From Candidatus Aquabacterium excrementipullorum (GTDB lineage: Bacteria > Pseudomonadota > Gammaproteobacteria > Burkholderiales > Burkholderiaceae_C), in assembly GCA_019112875.1 (NCBI GenBank), contig DXIO01000045.1, forward strand, positions 1-37,058: a stretch of 37,058 bases of DNA. The letters are read 5' to 3'. The notes below the pieces were generated by a model. That model was given only the letters and a program-made list of their open reading frames with translations. It ran no database searches and was not told the origin of the DNA. Position numbers and translations under genes: made by a program. Below are positions 6,899 to 15,042 of the stretch, one piece after another; the first letter of the stretch is position 1, and each line of letters starts with the position of its first letter.

Positions 6899-8632
6899 AT
6901 GCCCATCCCACCGCAGCAAGGCAGCCCCGACGATGCAAGCGCATCGCTGGCGCCACTTCGCGCACCGTTGAGCCACTACTTGCGCGCCCTGTGGGGCGAG
7001 CCACCACCCCTGCACGACATCGCCGATGCGCTGGACAGCACGCGCCCCTTCCTGTCCAACCTGGGATTGCACCTGCCGCGCCAGCAACGCGGCGTGCGCG
7101 GCGCCTTGGCAACGCGCATGTACTTCGCCTCGGCCGCGCACGCGGCGGCCCACCGCGCCTTTCCCGCCACACCGCACCAGGTCGGTTCGCTCAAGCCCTT
7201 GCAGCGCCTTCTGATCGGCGTGCTGGAAGACGCCCGCGCCGAAGCCCTGGCCCTGCGTGACCTGCCGGGCCTGATGCGCCTGTGGGGCCCGCTGCACACC
7301 GCCAGCCCGGCCGACGGCGGCGAGGTGCGCACCTTGTTGGCCCGCCTATCGCGCGCGCTGCTCGACCCGGCCTGCGACGACCCGCACCCGTGGATCGCCA
7401 AGGCCCGGGCATTCTGCCGCGACGGCGCCTTGAACAGCCCCGGCGCGCTGCGCGAAGCCGCCTCGCTGCTCGGCCACGACATCGGCCAGATGCGCCTGCA
7501 GTTCGACGCGCGCAACTGGGTGGTCACGCCCGCCTACCGCGATGACAACGCCCACCTGTGGCTGCCGGACGAGCCGCCGAAGGACAGCCCCACCGCCGAA
7601 CTGCCCGACGGCGCCCGCCCCGTGGTGCAGGCCGAACAGCACACCCACCGCATCGATGCCCGCGCCGACCAAGTCACCGCCTTGCAGGAGCGCCCGATCG
7701 ATACCTGCCACGACTCCGCTCGGCCCCCGGACACCCAGGCCATCCCACCCCGACGCCACCGGGAATGGGACCGCTTGATCGGAGCCTACCGCCCGGACTG
7801 GGCCACCGTGATCGACACGCCACTGCCCGCCTCGCCCTCTGGCGCATCCGCCCCACCGCAGCCCGGCCTGCACACCACGCTGCAGCGCCTGCTTCGCGCC
7901 AGCCAGGTGCACCACCCCGTGCGACACCGTGCCCAGCGCGACGGCGATGCGCTGGACCTGGACGCCGTCATCGAGCGCTCGATGGCCCGTCGTCGGGGCG
8001 ACACCGCCGAGCGGGGCGTGCACCTGCGCGTCCAGCGCCAGCGCCACGACCTGGCCGTGCTCCTACTGCTGGACCTCTCACGTTCGGTGTCGCAGCCCTG
8101 CCCTGGCCAACCACATGGCCCCCTGCCGCTGATCCGCCAGGCCGCCGAACTGATGGCGCAGGCTGTCGAACACGCGGGCGACCGCTGCGCCATCCACGGC
8201 TTTCGCTCGGCCGGCCGGCACGAAGTGCAATACCTGCGCTTCAAGGACTTCACAGAGCCCATGAGGCCAGAGGTGCGTGCCCGACTGGCCAGCGTCGAAG
8301 GTGCCCTGTCCACCCGCCTGGGGGCCGCCCTGCGCCATGCCACCGAACTGGCCTGCGCCAACCGCGCCGACCACCGCCTGGTCATCGTGCTCACCGACGG
8401 CGAGCCCTTCGACATCGACATCCACGACCCGCGCTACCTGCTGGAAGATGCCCGCCAAGCCGTGCTCGAAGCCGCCGCCCGGCGGGTGGCCGTAGGCGGG
8501 CTGGACGTACTGTGCGATCCTGCCCAAGGCCTCATGAGCCAGGTTTTCGGGCATCGCCGCCATCTCTCCGTACGTCAATTGTCGGACCTGCCCCGCGCCC
8601 TGCAAAGCCTGTACGGGCGCATCGCCCATTGA
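6899..8632 (+). CDS. VWA-domain protein of the CbbO/NorD type, partner of the AAA+ ATPase
   Basis: The protein is 577 residues from ATG 6899, which has GAGGA about ten bases upstream. The N-terminal half (1-220) is an alpha-helical region like that of CbbO/NorD, followed by a low-complexity Pro/Asp/Arg-rich linker (225-325). The C-terminal third is a von Willebrand A domain with an intact metal-ion-dependent adhesion site: DLSRS (392-396), Thr472 in GALSTRLGAALRHA, and TDGEP (Asp500). CbbO and NorD use this site to bind an acidic residue of the client protein and recruit the ATPase ring. The gene is 13 bases after the ATPase gene and clearly in the amiE operon. The long linker and the amidase context are unlike the classical cbb or nor loci. 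Confidence 0.9.
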   Translation: MPIPPQQGSPDDASASLAPLRAPLSHYLRALWGEPPPLHDIADALDSTRPFLSNLGLHLPRQQRGVRGALATRMYFASAAHAAAHRAFPATPHQVGSLKPLQRLLIGVLEDARAEALALRDLPGLMRLWGPLHTASPADGGEVRTLLARLSRALLDPACDDPHPWIAKARAFCRDGALNSPGALREAASLLGHDIGQMRLQFDARNWVVTPAYRDDNAHLWLPDEPPKDSPTAELPDGARPVVQAEQHTHRIDARADQVTALQERPIDTCHDSARPPDTQAIPPRRHREWDRLIGAYRPDWATVIDTPLPASPSGASAPPQPGLHTTLQRLLRASQVHHPVRHRAQRDGDALDLDAVIERSMARRRGDTAERGVHLRVQRQRHDLAVLLLLDLSRSVSQPCPGQPHGPLPLIRQAAELMAQAVEHAGDRCAIHGFRSAGRHEVQYLRFKDFTEPMRPEVRARLASVEGALSTRLGAALRHATELACANRADHRLVIVLTDGEPFDIDIHDPRYLLEDARQAVLEAAARRVAVGGLDVLCDPAQGLMSQVFGHRRHLSVRQLSDLPRALQSLYGRIAH

Positions 8633-8663
8633 GGCCCGGGCTCTCGCCTCATCTGACAACCGA

Positions 8664-8677
8664 TATTTTCGAAAATA
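8664..8677. repeat. AT-rich 14-base perfect palindrome between the VWA gene and rpoH
   Basis: TATTTTC followed by GAAAATA forms a perfect palindrome without spacer, conspicuous in this GC-rich sequence. It is 32 bases after the VWA gene stop. It lacks a T-run and is too symmetric for an ordinary terminator, so a dimeric regulator site is possible. Function unknown. Confidence 0.4.
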
Positions 8678-8730
8678 AGGCAAAGGCGCCCTCTTTCAAA
8701 GCCTTCATCCACCGCCATGTCCGGTCCAAT

Positions 8731-8751
8731 GAAGGCGCTCTAGACGCCTTC
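8731..8751. repeat. 7-bp inverted repeat hairpin upstream of rpoH
   Basis: GAAGGCG (8731-8737), a seven-base loop CTCTAGA and CGCCTTC (8745-8751) form a perfect stem. No T-run follows. It may terminate the amiE operon weakly or act in the rpoH upstream region; the function is open. Confidence 0.35.
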
Positions 8752-8817
8752 GCGGCTGGCACTGGCCAGCCTTGGGCACCACATTTGCCCTCGCCTTTCG
8801 GGAACTTATTCCGGGCT

Positions 8818-8844
8818 TTAGCACTCTTTACCCGGGAGTGCTAA
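8818..8844. promoter_or_regulatory. CIRCE element (HrcA operator) upstream of rpoH
   Basis: TTAGCACTC (8818-8826), nine bases, then GAGTGCTAA (8836-8844): both arms match the CIRCE consensus perfectly and the spacer is the canonical nine bases. CIRCE is bound by the heat-shock repressor HrcA. Its place 36 bases before the rpoH start codon implies HrcA control of the heat-shock sigma factor. Confidence 0.95.
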
Positions 8845-8847
8845 TAT
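8818..8847 (+). promoter_or_regulatory. Candidate sigma-70 promoter of rpoH embedded in CIRCE
   Basis: TTAGCA (8818-8823, four of six matches to the -35 consensus), an 18-base spacer and TAATAT (8842-8847, -10) would place the start near 8854. Both hexamers lie in or overlap the CIRCE arms, so HrcA binding would occlude RNA polymerase. Confidence 0.5.
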
Positions 8848-8879
8848 TGTTTCGGAAGGAGCCCGAAAGGAGCCATTTC

Positions 8880-9806
8880 ATGACAACTGCCAACGCCATC
8901 GCCCCCCGTGATCCCTGGAGCCTGGTGCCCTCGCTGGGCAATCTGGACGCGTACATCCGCGCCGTCCAGGCCATTCCCATGCTGGAAGCCGACGAGGAGC
9001 AAGCGCTGGCCCGCAGCCTGCGCGATCAGCAGGACGTGCAGGCTGCCGGCCGCCTGGTGCTCTCGCACCTGCGTCTGGTGGTGTCGATCTCTCGCCAATA
9101 CATGGGCTACGGCCTGCCTCAAGGTGACCTGATCCAGGAAGGCAACGTCGGCCTGATGAAGGCCGTCAAGCGCTACGACCCCGATCAGGGCGTGCGCCTG
9201 GTCAGCTATGCCATGCACTGGATCAAGGCAGAGATCCACGAATACGTGCTGAAGAACTGGCGCACGGTCAAGGTGGCCACCACCAAGGCGCAGCGCAAAC
9301 TGTTCTTCAACCTGCGCTCGCTCAAGCACCAGTTCAAGAACGAGGCCGACGACAGCCATGTCGGTCGCGCCGGCCTGAGCGAAGCAGAAATCCAGCGCGT
9401 GGCCCGCGAACTCGATGTGCGTCCGGAGGACGTGATCGAGATGGAAACGCGCCTGGCCGGCGGTGATGTCGCGCTCGAGCCCTCCACCGACGACGATGGC
9501 GAAGGCCCAGCCGCCCCGTTGGCCTACTTGGCGGACGAGGCCAGCGAGCCCACCCGCGTGATCGAAGCGCAGCGCCGCGACTGGCTGGCCAGCCAGGGCA
9601 TCGTCAATGCCCTGGGGAGCCTGGACGACCGCAGCCGCCGGATCGTCGAAGAGCGCTGGCTCAAGGTCAACGACGACGGTTCGGGCGGCATGACGCTGCA
9701 CGAACTGGCGGCCGATTACGGCGTCAGCGCCGAGCGCATCCGCCAGATCGAGGTCGCCGCCATGAAGAAGATGCGCAAGGCCTTGACCGAGGCCGAGCCG
9801 GCCTGA
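8880..9806 (+). CDS. rpoH: Heat-shock sigma factor sigma-32
   Basis: The 308-residue protein begins at ATG 8880, preceded by AAAGGAG at eight bases. Region 2 contains SHLRLVVSISRQYMGYG, GDLIQEGNVGLMKAVKRYDP and VSYAMHWIKAEIHEYVLKNWR. The RpoH box QRKLFFNLR (138-146), diagnostic for sigma-32 and involved in FtsH/DnaK-dependent turnover, is complete. Region 4 ends with the helix-turn-helix LHELAADYGVSAERIRQIE. It directs transcription of chaperone and protease genes under heat stress. Control by HrcA is indicated by the CIRCE element just upstream. A terminator follows at 9836-9866. Confidence 0.96.
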   Translation: MTTANAIAPRDPWSLVPSLGNLDAYIRAVQAIPMLEADEEQALARSLRDQQDVQAAGRLVLSHLRLVVSISRQYMGYGLPQGDLIQEGNVGLMKAVKRYDPDQGVRLVSYAMHWIKAEIHEYVLKNWRTVKVATTKAQRKLFFNLRSLKHQFKNEADDSHVGRAGLSEAEIQRVARELDVRPEDVIEMETRLAGGDVALEPSTDDDGEGPAAPLAYLADEASEPTRVIEAQRRDWLASQGIVNALGSLDDRSRRIVEERWLKVNDDGSGGMTLHELAADYGVSAERIRQIEVAAMKKMRKALTEAEPA

Positions 9807-9835
9807 CGCCGGGCGCATTGCCGACCTCCCAGATG

Positions 9836-9866
9836 CCGGGGCCTTCGTGGCCCCGGTTTGCTTTTC
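9836..9866 (+). terminator. Intrinsic terminator of rpoH
   Basis: CCGGGGCC (9836-9843), loop TTCGT and GGCCCCGG (9849-9856) form a perfect 8-bp GC stem followed by a T-rich tail. It lies 30 bases after the rpoH stop, between the convergent rpoH and phosphatase genes. Confidence 0.8.
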
Positions 9867-9878
9867 GGGCCCGTACGC

Positions 9879-10526
9879 TCACAGCCATCCCTGCGCCTTC
9901 AAGTCGGCTTCGCACTGGGCTGCGTCCTGGAACTGCACGGCACGCCAGCCCAAGGCGCGGGCGGCACCGACGTTGTACGGGTGATCGTCGATGAACACCG
10001 TGCGGGCCGGATCCACGCCGAAGCGCTCGGCCGCGGTGTGGAAGATGTCGTCGTTCGGCTTGACCTGGTGCACTTCGCTCGAGAACACGCCTGACAGAAA
10101 CAGCCCCAGAAAGGCATGTGACTGCAACAGGTAGTCCGCGAAAGGCGCCGGCATGTTCGAAAGGAAATGCAGCCGCGCACCTGCTGCCGCCAGGCGCTCC
10201 AGCCAGGCCACTGTGCTGGCGATGGGCGCCAGGTGCGGCGGAATGGCCGCCATCAGCCGGTGCACGTCGGCTTGTGGCAGGCCCGTGCGCGTGGCGATGC
10301 GGCCGCTCACCTCGTCCCAGGCCAGCACACCGCGGTCGAATTCGGCCCAGTCACTGCCGGGCACGAAGGACTGGAACACCGCCTGCGCCAGCACGGTCGC
10401 CTCGGCCTCGTCTCGGGCATGGGAAGGCAGCACCGCCTGGATCAGCTGCAGCGGCTGCCAGTTGAACAGCACACCGCCGAAGTCGAACACGACGGCCTGA
10501 GGCGGCTCGAACGCCGGAGCGCTCAT
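9879..10526 (-). CDS. HAD-superfamily phosphatase, YihX-like
   Basis: The 215-residue protein has the HAD motifs in order: DFGGVL (nucleophile Asp15), LSN (Ser123, Asn124), Lys156 in VKPNDDIF and the acidic pair Asp180-Asp181 in VFIDDHPYNV. Gly replaces the usual second Asp two residues after the nucleophile, as in the YihX/epoxide-hydrolase-N-terminal branch (subfamily IA, variant 3). E. coli YihX dephosphorylates alpha-D-glucose 1-phosphate. The gene is 12 bases downstream of pgi in a tal-pgi operon, so a sugar-phosphate substrate fits, but this is inference. Confidence 0.85.
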   Translation of the reverse strand: MSAPAFEPPQAVVFDFGGVLFNWQPLQLIQAVLPSHARDEAEATVLAQAVFQSFVPGSDWAEFDRGVLAWDEVSGRIATRTGLPQADVHRLMAAIPPHLAPIASTVAWLERLAAAGARLHFLSNMPAPFADYLLQSHAFLGLFLSGVFSSEVHQVKPNDDIFHTAAERFGVDPARTVFIDDHPYNVGAARALGWRAVQFQDAAQCEADLKAQGWL

Positions 10527-10538
10527 TGCGCATCGACC

Positions 10539-12179
10539 TCAAGCCAGCCGCTGGATCAAGGCCGCCGTGGCCGCATCCAGGCCAGACACATCGCCATTGG
10601 CCAGGCGGGGCAGCAGGTCCTTGCACATGGCCTTGCCCAACTCCACGCCCCACTGGTCGAAGCTGTTGATGCCCCACAGCGCCCCGCTCACGAAGGTGCG
10701 GTGCTCGTACAGTGCCACCAGCGCGCCCAGAGAGGCCGGATTGAGCTGCTCCAGCAGCAAGGTGATGCTCGGGCGATTGCCCGGAAAGGTGCGGTGGCGC
10801 GCCAGCACGGCCGGGTCCAGGGATGGCGATGCGGTGGGCGCCGATTCGGCCGCCGCCTCTTCGGTGGTCTTGCCCACCATCAGGGCGCGGGCCTGCGCCA
10901 GGCCATTGGCCAGCAGCATGCGGTGCTGCTCGTCCATTTGCGCCCGCAACGCCGGTGACCAGTTCGCCGTGTCGCGGTGGCCAGGCTTGCGCGTCAGGAT
11001 GAACTCCACCGGCACCACGGATGTCCCCTGATGCAGCATCTGGAAGAACGCATGCTGGCCGTTGGTGCCCGGCTCGCCCCACACCACGCTGCTGGTGTCG
11101 TAGGGCAGCGCGCGCCCGTCAGCGTCCACCTGCTTGCCGTTGCTCTCCATCATCAATTGCTGGAGATAAGCGGGAAAGCGCACCAGGCCATGGTGGTACG
11201 GCGCGATGCACTGGCTGGTGTAGCCATGGAAATTGCGGTTCCACAGGTCCATCAGGCCCAGCCACACCGGCACGTTGGCCTCCAGCGGTGCCTCGGCGAA
11301 ATGGCGGTCCATCGCGTGGGCACCGGCCAGCAGTGAGCGGAAGTTGTCGGCCCCCAGCGCCAGCGCGATCGGCAGGCCGATGGACGACCACATCGAGAAG
11401 CGGCCGCCCACCCAGTCCCAGAAGCCGAACGTGGTCTTGACGCCGAACGCCTTGGAGGCCTCCACGTTGGTGGTGGTGGCCACGAAGTGACGCGCCACGT
11501 CGGTGCCGCCCTGGTCAAAGAACCACTGCCGCGCCGCGTGTGCGTTGGCCATGGTCTCCTGCGTCGTGAAGGTTTTCGAGGCGACGATGAACAGCGTGTG
11601 CTTTGGGTCCAGGCAACGCAGCACCGGGGCCAGATCGTGTCCGTCCACGTTGGAGACGAAGTGGAAGCGCAGCTTCGGATGCACCCAGGCATCCAGCGCC
11701 GGCAGCACCATCTGCGGGCCGAGGTCGGAGCCACCGATGCCGATGTTCACCACATCGTGGATCTCGCCAGGCTGCAGGCCACCCGCCGTGGCGCGCACCT
11801 GCTCCACATAGGCCAGCATCTGGTCCAGCACCGCATGCACGGCATAGCTCTGAGGGCCCTGTCCCTTGGGCGCACGCAGGGCCGTGTGCAGCACCGCGCG
11901 GTCTTCGGTGTGGTTGATGTGCTCACCGGCCAGCATGGCGTCGCGGTGCGCTTCGAAACCGCACTCGCGCGCCAGCGAGATCAGGTGCCGGCCCGTGGCC
12001 ACGTCCCAGCGCGCGCGGGACATGTCCACCAGCATCTCGGGTGCGGTCAAGGCCCAGCGTTCGAAGCGCTGCGGGTCCTGCGCGAAAAGTTCGCGAAGAT
12101 CGAGGTCTCTGCCATGGGCCTGCCAGTGCCCTTGCAGGGCACCCCAGGCCACGGTCTGGTCACAACGTTTACTGCTCAT
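10539..12179 (-). CDS. pgi: Glucose-6-phosphate isomerase
   Basis: The protein is 546 residues, the usual length of bacterial long-type Pgi. Family signatures are visible: DWVGGRFSMWSSIG (first PGI signature) and FDQWGVELGKAM near the C-terminus (second signature), plus GIGGSDLGPQM for phosphate binding. It interconverts glucose 6-phosphate and fructose 6-phosphate in the cytoplasm. It lies 30 bases after tal and 12 before the HAD phosphatase gene, forming one minus-strand operon that diverges from zwf. This groups the entry and exit points of the pentose phosphate branch. Confidence 0.97.
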   Translation of the reverse strand: MSSKRCDQTVAWGALQGHWQAHGRDLDLRELFAQDPQRFERWALTAPEMLVDMSRARWDVATGRHLISLARECGFEAHRDAMLAGEHINHTEDRAVLHTALRAPKGQGPQSYAVHAVLDQMLAYVEQVRATAGGLQPGEIHDVVNIGIGGSDLGPQMVLPALDAWVHPKLRFHFVSNVDGHDLAPVLRCLDPKHTLFIVASKTFTTQETMANAHAARQWFFDQGGTDVARHFVATTTNVEASKAFGVKTTFGFWDWVGGRFSMWSSIGLPIALALGADNFRSLLAGAHAMDRHFAEAPLEANVPVWLGLMDLWNRNFHGYTSQCIAPYHHGLVRFPAYLQQLMMESNGKQVDADGRALPYDTSSVVWGEPGTNGQHAFFQMLHQGTSVVPVEFILTRKPGHRDTANWSPALRAQMDEQHRMLLANGLAQARALMVGKTTEEAAAESAPTASPSLDPAVLARHRTFPGNRPSITLLLEQLNPASLGALVALYEHRTFVSGALWGINSFDQWGVELGKAMCKDLLPRLANGDVSGLDAATAALIQRLA

Positions 12180-12209
12180 GTCAGTGGCTCTCCCTTGGCC
12201 CCTGCGTGC

Positions 12210-13157
12210 TCAGCGCTGCGCTTCGATCAGGCCGTCGAGCTTGCCCGCGTCGACGGCAAACGCCCGAATGCCTTCGGCCAGCTTCTCGGTGGCCATGGCG
12301 TCTTCATTGAGCGCGTAGCGGAAGGCCGCCTCGCTCAAGGGCGCCGGCGCCGGCTTGACCGTGTCGGCCGGCACCAGGTGGCGCGACACCGGCGCGTCGC
12401 TGGTTTGCAGTTGCGCCAGCAGGTCCGGGCTGATCGTCAGCAGGTCGCTGCCGGCCAGTGCGAGGATCTGGCCCACGTTGCGGAAGCTCGCGCCCATCAC
12501 CTCGGTGCGGATGCCGTGCTGCTTGTAGTGGGCGTAGATGCGCGCCACCGACTTCACGCCTGGGTCATTCACCCCGGCGTTGGCGGCCTCGTCCCAGCTG
12601 CTGCCGGCGGTCTTCTTGTACCAGTCGTAGATGCGGCCCACAAAGGGCGAGATCAGCTGCACCTTGGCATCGCCGCAGGCCTGCGCCTGTGCGAACGAGA
12701 ACAGCAGCGTCAGGTTGCAGCGGATCCCCTCCTGCTCCAGCACGCGCGCGGCCTGGATGCCTTCCCACGTGGCGGCCACCTTGATCAGCACACGCTGGCG
12801 ATCCGTGCCAGCGGCCTCGTACAGCCTGATGATGCGGCGGGCGCGTGCCAGCGTGGCCTCGGTGTCGAAGCTCAGGCGCGCATCCACCTCGGTCGAGACG
12901 CGGCCCGGGATCACCTTCAGGATCTCCTGGCCGAAGCGCACCAGCGTGTGGTCGACGATCACGTCCAGCGGTTCGCCCTTGTGGGCCGTCACGGCCTCGG
13001 CCAGCAGCGGCGCGTAGTCGGGCTTCTGCACCGCCTTGAGGATCAACGAAGGATTGGTGGTCGCGTCCTGCGGGGCGAACTGGGCCAGTTGCTTGAAGTC
13101 GCCGGTGTCGGCCACGACCGTGGTGAAGGCTTTGAGCTGATCGAGTTGCGAAACCAT
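12210..13157 (-). CDS. tal: Transaldolase, TalB type
   Basis: The protein is 315 residues, the normal TalA/B length. [10 protein letters not shown] (31-40) is the transaldolase signature and Lys126 in [11 protein letters not shown] is the Schiff-base lysine. It transfers a dihydroxyacetone unit between sedoheptulose 7-phosphate and glyceraldehyde 3-phosphate in the non-oxidative pentose phosphate pathway. It is the first gene of tal-pgi-HAD. The 101-base space to zwf carries the divergent promoters. ATG 13157 is preceded by only a weak CAGGGG ribosome binding site. Confidence 0.97.
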   Translation of the reverse strand: MVSQLDQLKAFTTVVADTGDFKQLAQFAPQDATTNPSLILKAVQKPDYAPLLAEAVTAHKGEPLDVIVDHTLVRFGQEILKVIPGRVSTEVDARLSFDTEATLARARRIIRLYEAAGTDRQRVLIKVAATWEGIQAARVLEQEGIRCNLTLLFSFAQAQACGDAKVQLISPFVGRIYDWYKKTAGSSWDEAANAGVNDPGVKSVARIYAHYKQHGIRTEVMGASFRNVGQILALAGSDLLTISPDLLAQLQTSDAPVSRHLVPADTVKPAPAPLSEAAFRYALNEDAMATEKLAEGIRAFAVDAGKLDGLIEAQR

Positions 13158-13191
13158 GGAAATGCACCCCTGCAGGGCAATGATTTGTTCG

Positions 13192-13219
13192 TTGATGAGA
13201 TCGATTCTGAGGGTATTTT
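13192..13219 (+). promoter_or_regulatory. Candidate sigma-70 promoter of zwf
   Basis: TTGATG (13192-13197), a 16-base spacer and TATTTT (13214-13219) lie 40 bases before the zwf start codon. The fit to consensus is moderate. No HexR-type palindrome is evident in the tal-zwf space. Confidence 0.4.
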
Positions 13220-13258
13220 GATGACAATCGGCCTCAGTGGTCGACTCAAATCATCCTC

Positions 13259-14725
13259 ATGGCCTTTGACCTTGTCTTTTTCGGGGGAACCGGCGACCTG
13301 ACCTGGCGCAAGCTGATGCCTTCGCTGTTCCAGGCCTGGCGCCATGGCACCCTGCCGCTGGGGGGGCGCATCCTGGCCGTGGCCCGTGACGAGCGCGACA
13401 ATGCCGGCTACCGCGCATGGCTCAAGGAGCGACTGGCCGAAGCCGACAGCGCCAAGCGCCCCAGCGACGACGAGTTCGAGCAGTTCTCGCGCGCCATCCA
13501 CTACCTGCGGATGGACCTGTCGCAGCCGGCCGACTACGCGCGCCTCACCGCCTGGCTGGACGAGCGGCACGCCGACACCGTGGTCATGTACCTGGCCACC
13601 AGCCCGCACCTGTTCCCGCAGATCTGCGAGCAGTTGGGCGCGGCCGGACTGAACCACGAGCGCGTGCGCGTGGTGCTCGAAAAGCCGCTCGGCCACGACC
13701 TGGCCAGCGCCCAGGAGATCAACCGCGTGGTGCGCTCCGTGTTCACCGAGCGCCAGGCCCTGCGCATCGACCACTACCTGGGCAAGCCGGCCGTGCAGAA
13801 CCTGATGGCGCTGCGCTTCGGCAACGTGCTGTTCGAGCCGCTGTGGCGGCGCGAGCGCGTGGCCAACATCCAGATCACCCTGGCTGAAAGCCTGGGCGTG
13901 GGAACGCGTGGCGACTTTTACGACCGCACCGGCGCCCTGCGCGACATGATCCAGAACCATGCGCTGCAATTGCTGACCATGATGGCGATGGAGCCGCCGT
14001 CCAGCGCCGATGCCGACGCCATCCGCGACGAGAAGCTCAAAGTGCTGCGCTCGCTCAAGCCTTTCGATGCCGTGTCGGTGGCCCGCGACGTGGTGCGCGG
14101 CCAGTACCGCGCGGGCAATGTGATGGGCCAGACCGTGCGCGGCTACCTGGAAGAAGACAAGGTGCCCCTCAGCAGCCACGCCGAGACCTTCGTGGCCCTC
14201 AAATGCGAAGTGCAGAACTGGCGCTGGGCGGGCGTGCCTTTTTACCTGCGCACCGGCAAGCGCCTGGCGCAGCGGCATTCCGAGATCGTGGTGAACTTCC
14301 ACCCCACGCCGCACCCGATCTTCCCGGGCAGCCACGCGCCCAACCGCCTGGTGATCAAGCTGCAGCCGGAAGACGGCCTGGAGCTGCACCTGCTGGCCGC
14401 GCGCGGCACCGAACGCAGCGTGTTCAATCCGGAAGGGCTGGAAGCGCTGTCACCCGTGTCGCTGGACCTGGATTTCGACAAGGCCTTCCCCACCGAACGG
14501 GTGGGTGCCTACGAACGCATGCTGCTTGATGCGATCGCCGGGCGGCTCAACCTGTTCGTGCGTTCGGACGAGCAGGAGCAAGCCTGGCGCTGGGTGGAAC
14601 CGGTGCTGCAGGCCTGGAAGCAGGATCCCGCCGGCATCAGGGCCTACACGGCCGGCACCTGGGGCCCACCGGCGGCCAGCGCCCTGGTGGCACGCGACGG
14701 CTTCGCGTGGGCCGAGGAGGCCTGA
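13259..14725 (+). CDS. zwf: Glucose-6-phosphate 1-dehydrogenase
   Basis: The protein is 488 residues, typical for bacterial Zwf. The NADP-binding start FFGGTGDLT (7-15) is at the N-terminus, EKPLGHD is at 141-147, and the active-site signature DHYLGK is at 171-176 with catalytic His172. It oxidises glucose 6-phosphate to 6-phosphogluconolactone, feeding the oxidative pentose phosphate or Entner-Doudoroff route. It diverges from tal-pgi. The start at 13259 has no clear Shine-Dalgarno, but the glycine-rich NADP motif leaves no room for a later one. It ends nine bases from the convergent mlaB gene, with a shared hairpin. Confidence 0.97.
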   Translation: MAFDLVFFGGTGDLTWRKLMPSLFQAWRHGTLPLGGRILAVARDERDNAGYRAWLKERLAEADSAKRPSDDEFEQFSRAIHYLRMDLSQPADYARLTAWLDERHADTVVMYLATSPHLFPQICEQLGAAGLNHERVRVVLEKPLGHDLASAQEINRVVRSVFTERQALRIDHYLGKPAVQNLMALRFGNVLFEPLWRRERVANIQITLAESLGVGTRGDFYDRTGALRDMIQNHALQLLTMMAMEPPSSADADAIRDEKLKVLRSLKPFDAVSVARDVVRGQYRAGNVMGQTVRGYLEEDKVPLSSHAETFVALKCEVQNWRWAGVPFYLRTGKRLAQRHSEIVVNFHPTPHPIFPGSHAPNRLVIKLQPEDGLELHLLAARGTERSVFNPEGLEALSPVSLDLDFDKAFPTERVGAYERMLLDAIAGRLNLFVRSDEQEQAWRWVEPVLQAWKQDPAGIRAYTAGTWGPPAASALVARDGFAWAEEA

Positions 14726-14741
14726 GAGCGGGCGTCAGGCC
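14719..14741. terminator. Shared hairpin at the convergent ends of zwf and mlaB
   Basis: GGCCTGA (14719-14725) and TCAGGCC (14735-14741) form a perfect 7-bp stem with a nine-base loop. Each arm contains the stop codon of one of the two convergent genes. There is no T-run on either side, so it is a weak or Rho-assisted bidirectional terminator at best. Confidence 0.45.
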
Positions 14742-15022
14742 GACTGCAGCAGCCCGTCCACGCCGTAGAGCTTGGCCAGCTCGGTCAGGCGGGCCGGCAG
14801 GGACTGCACCGCGAAGGCACGCCCCTTGGCCCGCGCCATGCGCTGGCATTCCAGCAGCACGGCCAGGGCGCTCGAATCGAAGTGCTGCAGCGCCGAGCCA
14901 TCCACCGTGAGCAGGACGGCATCCTGCCCATGGGCAGCCGCGGCCTGGTCCAGTGTCTCGCGGAACAGGCGCAGGATGTCACGCACCTCGGCGTGCGTGA
15001 GGATGGCCGGCAGCATCAGCAT
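14735..15022 (-). CDS. mlaB: STAS-domain protein MlaB of the Mla phospholipid transporter
   Basis: This 95-residue single STAS domain carries LLTVDGSALQHFDSSALAVLLE, with the conserved Asp-Ser-Ser at the start of the second helix. In the MlaFEDB complex, MlaB binds the ATPase MlaF in the cytoplasm and is needed for its activity. It is the last gene of the mla operon, 20 bases after mlaC. Sequence identity to E. coli MlaB is not evident by eye, so the name rests on the domain plus operon position. Confidence 0.85.
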   Translation of the reverse strand: MLMLPAILTHAEVRDILRLFRETLDQAAAAHGQDAVLLTVDGSALQHFDSSALAVLLECQRMARAKGRAFAVQSLPARLTELAKLYGVDGLLQSA

Positions 15023-15042
15023 TGTCGAACAGCCCTGTGCGC

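Noticed and set aside
6061..8632. Genuine nitric-oxide reductase or Rubisco activation locus
   Set aside because: Only the Q/O-like accessory pair is present; no norC, norB, cbbL or cbbS is in the window, and the operon begins with an aliphatic amidase.
13043..14389. 448-codon minus-strand open frame under zwf
   Set aside because: zwf on the plus strand has intact catalytic motifs; the opposite frame is compositional.
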